Positions 58,033 to 64,000 of a stretch of DNA of 64,000 nucleotides are shown piece by piece. This DNA comes from Morinoia aosen (taxonomy: Eukaryota > Arthropoda > Malacostraca > Amphipoda > Talitridae). The translations under genes were made by a program, and so were the position numbers. The notes beneath the pieces are model-generated. The model searched no databases and was not told the DNA's origin. It was given only the letters and a program-made list of their open reading frames with translations. The DNA lies in NCBI GenBank assembly GCA_030386875.1, contig CM059562.1, forward strand, positions 47,079,757 to 47,143,756, given 5' to 3'. Numbering within the stretch: position 1 is the stretch's first letter; each line of letters opens with the position of its first letter.

Positions 58033-61000
58033 AGTGATGTACCGATGTATCGGTATCGGCAGTATCGGCCATTTTTAGTGGTATCGGTATCGGCAAAATC
58101 TGGCCGATACTTTACCGATACTTTCCAAAAGTACGTATTTTATCATTCAAATGAAGGTCATAAATCATGAAAGTAAAAGTATTTAACCTAATAATACCCG
58201 TTGTGTGTTTAATAATATATTTATTTGGTGTCCGCGTTGTGTGAGTTTGCGGTATCATGGATACCGAATTCCTCAGTGTAACATTAAAAGATGGCATTTC
58301 CGTGCATTTAAATATTTCACATTTCATCAGGATAGGTTTTGTTAGGAATACTTAGGATAGGATAGGTTAGCTTAGATTACAATAGGCTAGGTTAGCTTAG
58401 ATTAGAATAGGCTAGGTTAGCACAGGTTAGGTAATACTGTCAGAATTTTTTTCCGGGTCCGCCTAGTTTAACGATGACATTGTCCATGGAATCTCCGCGG
58501 GTCCTGCTACTATCTAATAATACCCTTGGTTTATTTGGAGTCCGCTTCTTCCATTTTCTTTGTCACGCTCATGAGGAGAGTTATAGTGACCGTATCTGTG
58601 ATACGAGTTTCACCAGTGCGTAAGAACAAGAATATTTTTCATCACGAGCGCTGTTAGGATGAATACATTCGTTGGGCATCACATTTGGAAAATTTGTTCA
58701 AGAAAATTAGTGAGTCCCGTAATTTTTGACGGGCTGTGCGTACTTGTAATCAAATAAAGAGCCTATTCATACCTAGTAAATTAGATAGCTAACTGTTGAA
58801 TTATAGCGTTCAATCAGGCCCGCTAATTGAATTCACTACTTTGAATTCCCGATGAGTCACGGTCATAACTGAAAGCTATGTAAAATGAATAGTTAAACCC
58901 TGTAGCTACATAAAATTTTTATACTTTTACGACTAAACTTTTATAGTTTGACCTAATATCCATTTCTTAAAGTATGTGACAGACTAACAAAAACCAAACC
59001 AATTTAATAAAGTTGATGGTGCATTTGAAAGTTTTTGTGAATTTAATATAGAAACTGACGAAAATTCTATTTTAATTTAGCTTGTAAATCGCCAAATATT
59101 ACGAAGCTAATAATTTATTTTAACTTAGCATGCATATCACCGTTCATTACGAATCTTGCATTTTTCTTCTATGTTAAGATGTTTGAACAATTCACGAACA
59201 ATCTTATAGTTCAATACATCTGAACGGGTCAGTTGATTGCTTTCAACGCAACTTGATGAATTTAAAAACGAGGAAAATTCCAATGAACTTAATCGTATTT
59301 ACTAGGAATACGTTTCGGAGTCCAGCTCCATCATTAGTTCGTAAAATTAATATTCATTACGACAACAATATAAGAAAAAATAAAATGTTGGATACAGTCA
59401 TTAAAGAAAATCACGAAAACAAAAAAAATCAAAACATGTCCCAGAGAAAGTACAATCGACATGATCTACTTCCAATTTACGATGGGTAGGAACTGTCAGA
59501 ATTGTTGAGGGCCAGTTTTCGTTTAAAAATATGTAGCGACTCTGAAATTCTGAGGTCACATGTAGTTGAAGCCGAATCTAAGGTTTTGAAGTCCGCAGAG
59601 GATATCGGTTTGTTGCATTTTACTGCGTGATTACGTACGAATTGTGCGAATTCATTCCCCGTGCGGAAGCTTCAACCTCGATGTTCGGCCATTCTGATAT
59701 AAAAATTTTGTGCCGTAATGCCGACGTACGATGATGTGCACTGCACACAACTGTAAGAATAAATCAGAAAGGCTCTTTTTCCATCAAAAGCGTATCCTTG
59801 CACCGGAATTGCATAATTTTATGGTTGCTTCATTTTTCCGGTACAAGGATATGCTTCCGATGGAGATGCTAACCTCGATCTCTGATTTATTTTTAACAGT
59901 TATACAGTTGTAAGCAGTGCACATCATCGTACGTCGGCATGACGTCACGAAATTTTTATAACAGAATGGTCGAACATTGGGGTCAAAGCTTCCGCGCGGG
60001 GAACTAATTAGCTTACTCCTCACACTCTGCAGTACGTAATCACGCAGTAAAATGCAACTAAATCTTAGATTCGGCTTCAACTGCATGTGACCTCCAAATT
60101 TTAGAGTTGCTACATATTCTTAAACGAAAACCGGCCCTCAACAATTCTGATAGTTCCTACCCATAACAAATTGTAACTAAATAGTAATCTTGTCGATTTT
60201 AGTTTTTCTGGGACATGTTTTAATTTTATTTTTATTTTCTTGATTTCCTTTAATGACTGTATACAACATTTTGCTTTATCTTTTATTGCAGACATATTGA
60301 TTTGTAAATTTACGAACTGATGATGGATCTGGACTCCGAAACGTATTCCTAATAAATATGATCAAGTTCCTTGAAATTGTTGTTTTTAAATTCTTCGTCT
60401 TATAGATGGTTGCGTGTTTGCGGATATTTTCGGTTTCGGGGCTTACCGAATTTTGATATTTTCTTTCGCCAAAGTATGTACTCGTATTTGGTGTGAATAA
60501 CACAAAAATGACAATCCTTTTTTGGAGAAACTATTGTTTTGGTCCACTTTTGGAGCCAGTTGCTATTATAGCTAGTCTACATTACGTTGCAATACGATTA
60601 GAAACAAATATCTATTGAATAGATTTCATTTTCTTGTTTTTCTCAACAATATAGTTAACATAGTAGGAGCATTTTATTTTTCACAATCGGAAACTTTTTG
60701 TCAATATTTTAGTATTATTAGATATATAAGGAAATAATTTTATTATAACTCCCATGTATAGGAGTTATAATGGTTTTATTTTAATACAAGTGTGCACGGC
60801 CCGCCGAAAATGGGATTCAATACTTTTCATGAACGAATTTTCAAGATGTTGATGATAAACAAATACAGTATATCCATCCTAACAGTACCCGTGATGAAAA
60901 ATATTTTCGCACCGTTGAAACTCGTGAATGACAGAGAAATGGAAGAAACAGACACCAAACAAATAAACCAAGGGCAAGGGTATTATTAGGCAGCAGCATG

Positions 61001-61773
61001 ACCCATGGAAATGCCGAGGACAATATCATCGTTAAGCTAGATGGACCCATGGAAGAATTCCGTCAACATTGTTTAACTTATGCTATCCTAATTCTATGTC
61101 GTGACTCGCACCGCCGCAAAGCACGTTCACGACGCGAAGGCCAAGCGATCGTCATTACATGGTAGCAACTGCGGTTCTTGTAGACCCTACACCACTAATG
61201 CGTTTTCCACTGTTGCCAATACGTAGAACGGAAAGTCGGGTAGGTTTAAAATGTTTATGCCGAACACATATGCACAAGAACACACAAAGCTCTCTTGACT
61301 CGGAGTTCCCCTCCGGTGACAAATCACCATTACTCAAAAATGATTACTTCGGGCACAGCTATTCACCAAATTACTATATTCAATTTAATGTCTTTCAATT
61401 CAATATGGCCTGAAAGCTGCACAGAAGCGACATGGTTAGGAAAATGCGTAAATTACGGCAATCACAACAACCTATCCAATACTACTAACCTATCTTGATA
61501 AAATTTCAAACATATCATTGCATGTACAAACGATCTTTCAATGTTACACTGAGGAATTTGGTCTCCGTGATACCGCAAACTCGGACATCCTATGTTTGTT
61601 AAGAAGCGGACACCGAACTAATACATAAACTAACATACAACGGGTATTATTAGGTTAGATGATTGTAAAAGTATCGGTATCGGTAGTAGTATCGGTCAAA
61701 GTATTGGAGTATCGGTATCGGCCAAAAAATGGGTATTGGTATCGGCCAAAAAAATGGTATCGGTACATCACTA
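58033..61773. mobile_element. Non-autonomous hAT element with about 300-bp inverted ends
   Basis: Ends TAGTGATGTACCGAT are inverted and flanked by a perfect 8-bp target duplication ATAATTTG (58025-58032 and 61774-61781), the hAT rule. The inverted similarity runs for about 300 bases (58033-58325 against 61495-61773) and includes many 'atcggtatcgg' words, 'cctaataatacccgttgt' and 'gagtttgcggtatca'. No transposase frame was found in 3.7 kb. Confidence 0.88.
59257..60398. repeat. Large palindrome (about 560-bp arms) inside the hAT element
   Basis: Arms 59257-59810 and 59837-60398 are inverted copies. Paired words: 'aatacgtttcggagtcc'/'ggactccgaaacgtatt', 'attgttgagggccagttttcg'-type and its inverse near 60125, 'gatgatgtgcactgc'/'gcagtgcacatcatc'. 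The centre is at about 59823. Confidence 0.85.
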
Positions 61774-61781
61774 ATAATTTG

Positions 61782-62340
61782 AAAATAACGCATCAGCGAG
61801 CAGAATGTCATTTATGTAAAACATTCTTAAATGTGTTCCTTTATTGATTCTTTGCAACAAAATTATGAAAATCGTTGACAACATTAAAGTAAAATTTGAC
61901 ACGTTTTAGCACTTTGCAATTTATTATTAGCTCATCCCACGGAGCCTAAACCCATTTCTGGGATCTTTTAGTTGATAACAGAATAAAAATTATCACCCAA
62001 AACGAACGAATTACAGCAGTAAGTTAACTTTTGTCTTAGATGGCGGGAAAGCGATCGATCATTCGAGCGTGTCGAAAGGAAGAGTTCATAGTAGTCTTGC
62101 CGTTCGACGTGCTTGATAAATTTCTTCCCGCTTCAAACACTAGAGTTTCGGTAAGTGATTTACCGCTATAACTTGTTAAATACTCATTTGCCAAATAAAA
62201 AACATAGATGAAAAGTTGTTTATTTTGATGTAATTACCATGATATAGGCAACAAAATTTCAAAAATTGATTAGTTGCATCTCCTTAACATTAACCGCATT
62301 AAGTATTTAACGAGTTATAGCCGTAGGTTACTCACCGCAA
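61782..62340. repeat. Family P module, right part
   Basis: Continues the module that the hAT element interrupts: 'gaatgtcatttatgtaaaac' (cf. 50655), 'atgaaaatcgttgacaacat' (inverse of 55760), 'ccgcttcaaacac', 'accgctataacttgttaaat', and an inverted core at 62306 ('acgagttatagccgtagg'). Confidence 0.65.
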
Positions 62341-62429
62341 TTCTAGTCTTTGAAGCAGAAAAAATTGTTCTGAGGGGAAGACTACGATGGACTCTCTTCC
62401 GATGCACTCAAATGATGTTAGGTCCTTGA

Positions 62430-63070
62430 ACTTGAAATTGAGGGCCAACAACATCAGGGCCTTTGTAATGGCCTTCAATTCCCTCCTCAATACTCACAAT
62501 ATTCACACAAACAGTTCAGCAAACGTGTACCAGACGTGTCCAATAAACTACTCAGGGTCCATAATCCTTGTCACAAACTGCCATTAGATGGCATCACTGG
62601 GATAACCAGTACGTCGTTCAAGACACCATCCCCAGGCATTGTGGGTCATTACAGCCCACTTTACATGACTGGCTCATACCATTCACTGTCTTTTACTCCA
62701 GACACGTACAAGAAAAACTTTCATAGCTTCAATGATACTCAAATTACACTCCTGACCTAATCCAATAAAGCACATACCACAATCATCTTCAGCCTATCAG
62801 GCATACCACTCATTCTTTCCATACTGCTCAAACACCATATTCATGAAACTCTCTCTCTTGCTCATACTTACTACATTCCAGCATAAAATGGTCAATTGTT
62901 TCCTCTACTCCACTATTACACTGCCGACATAATCTATTATTATTCTCATTCCACCTACATGTACCTACGTCTATTTACACTCAATGACTTACACCTCACA
63001 GCAAACAAGAGTTGACTTCCAAAATTGCCATCATAGAACATCTCAAACTTAGGTACTTCCTTTTACATAT
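62430..63070 (-). mobile_element. LINE 3' end, 5'-truncated copy 1
   Basis: On the minus strand it encodes a diverged C-R-x-C ... E-E-T-I-D-H-F ... L-E-C-S-K-Y-E-Q-E-R end of a non-LTR ORF (about 62800-62960), a 3' untranslated part, and a TTCAAG-type tail at 62430. It stops at 63070 exactly where the tail of copy 2 begins. Confidence 0.7.
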
Positions 63071-64000
63071 GAACTTGAACTTGAAATTGAGGGCCGACAG
63101 CGTCAGGGCCTTTGTAACGGCCTACAATTCCCTCCACAGTTATCACACAAAGAGTTCAGCGTTTGGTACCAGACTTGTCCACTAAACTACTCAGGATCTA
63201 CCATTCCTTGTCACAAGCTGCCATTGGATGGCGTCACTGGGATAGCCAGTGTGTCAAAACACCATCCCCAGGCATATTGGGTCATTACTGACCATTCTAC
63301 CTGACTGGCTCATTCCAGTCACTGTCTCTTATCCCAGGCACGCACAAGAAACATTTTCATAGCTTCAATGATACTCAAATTACACTCCTGATCCAATTCA
63401 GCAAGACAGCTCATACCGCAATCATCTTCAGCATATCTGGCATACCACTCATTCTCTCCATACTGCTCAAGCATTACATTCATAAAACTTTCTCTCTCTT
63501 GCTCATACTTACTACATTCCAGCACAAAATGCTCAATTGTTTCCTCCACTCCACTAATACACTGCCGACATAATCTGTTATTATTCTCATTTCACCTCCA
63601 TGTACGTCTGTTCATACTCAATGACTTACATCTCACAGCAAACAAGAGTTGACTTCCAAAACTACCATCATAGAACATCTCAAACTTAGGTGCTTCTTTT
63701 TTCATATACCAGTCAAGTGTAGGCTTCCGCACCATGCTAAGCCTCCACTTATTCAATCCATACTCTTTTGTTTGCCTCTCAATCTCTTTCTTCCACCTCT
63801 TGCAGTCCCACTCAGGCCCTACACCTCCAGGATTTATTAAACTCCAGTCATCCACAGGTCTCCCAATTCTAACATGAATAATCTTTTGCATACTAAGCTT
63901 CCTTGCATGCCCCCAACACACTTTCTCCCAATAGCTTACACTCAGGTTCCATTCAAAAATTTGCTTTACCCATCTGCTATTCTGCATTCTTTCAATTCTC
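63071..64000 (-). mobile_element. LINE 3' end, copy 2, continuing beyond the window
   Basis: Same family as copy 1, about 90 percent alike by eye. Tail 'ttcaagttcaag' at 63071-63085. The ORF enters from beyond position 64000. Confidence 0.75.
63319..63987 (-). pseudogene. Non-LTR ORF C-terminus, one in-frame stop
   Basis: Minus-strand frame with WSLINPGGVGPEWDCKRW, FYDGSFGSQLLFAVRC (63592-63987) then a TGA, and, further on, C-R-Q-C ... EETIEHFVLECSKYEQER ... to TAA at 63319. The C-x2-C-x(n)-H-x(4)-C pattern is the zinc-knuckle-like end of many LINE ORF2 proteins. The RT domain lies outside the window, so the clade is unknown. Confidence 0.7.

Overview
This window is eukaryotic nuclear DNA: genes are split by GT-AG introns and the space between them is filled with transposons and satellites. 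The transposon mix (an RTE-type LINE with an ATGT tail, mariner, piggyBac, Tigger, Harbinger and hAT elements) together with the two genes suggests an arthropod, a crustacean or an insect. I cannot place it more precisely.

Only two host genes can be supported. Both lie on the minus strand, head to tail. (1) UTP14, an SSU-processome (U3 snoRNP) protein, covers 34177 down to 15746. Eleven exons join in phase into a 714-residue reading frame with a PolyA signal 60 bases after the stop. (2) MIC13/QIL1, a MICOS subunit of mitochondrial cristae junctions, covers 8976 down to 5822. Two coding exons are visible and the exon carrying the start codon was not found. A perfect NRF-1-type palindrome lies 0.43 kb upstream of its first visible exon.

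Layout: 45-3380, a broken non-LTR retrotransposon; 3.4-5.8 kb, no gene; 5.8-9.0 kb, MIC13 with a miniature mariner and stacked SINE-like repeats in its intron; 9.0-15.7 kb, SINE-like repeats and a Harbinger remnant; 15.7-34.2 kb, UTP14, whose introns hold three TTAA-type MITEs, a mariner remnant and a 3.15-kb minisatellite of 30-bp units; 34.8-39.4 kb, four TTAA elements nested and abutted, including an almost intact piggyBac; 40.3-43.4 kb, a second 3.1-kb minisatellite that changes from a 24-bp to a 21-bp unit; 44.5-48.6 kb, SINE, Tigger, a transposase fragment and a 172-bp tandem repeat; 49.5-62.3 kb, a large composite of an unclassified palindromic repeat family, itself invaded by a decayed piggyBac, a TA-flanked element and a 3.7-kb hAT element with 300-bp inverted ends; 62.4-64.0 kb, two truncated LINE 3' ends.

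The most unusual parts are the TTAA element stack at 34.8-39.4 kb, the palindromic family at 49.5-62.3 kb and the two codon-sized minisatellites. The very long reading frames in the minisatellites are a consequence of repeat units divisible by three and are not called as genes.
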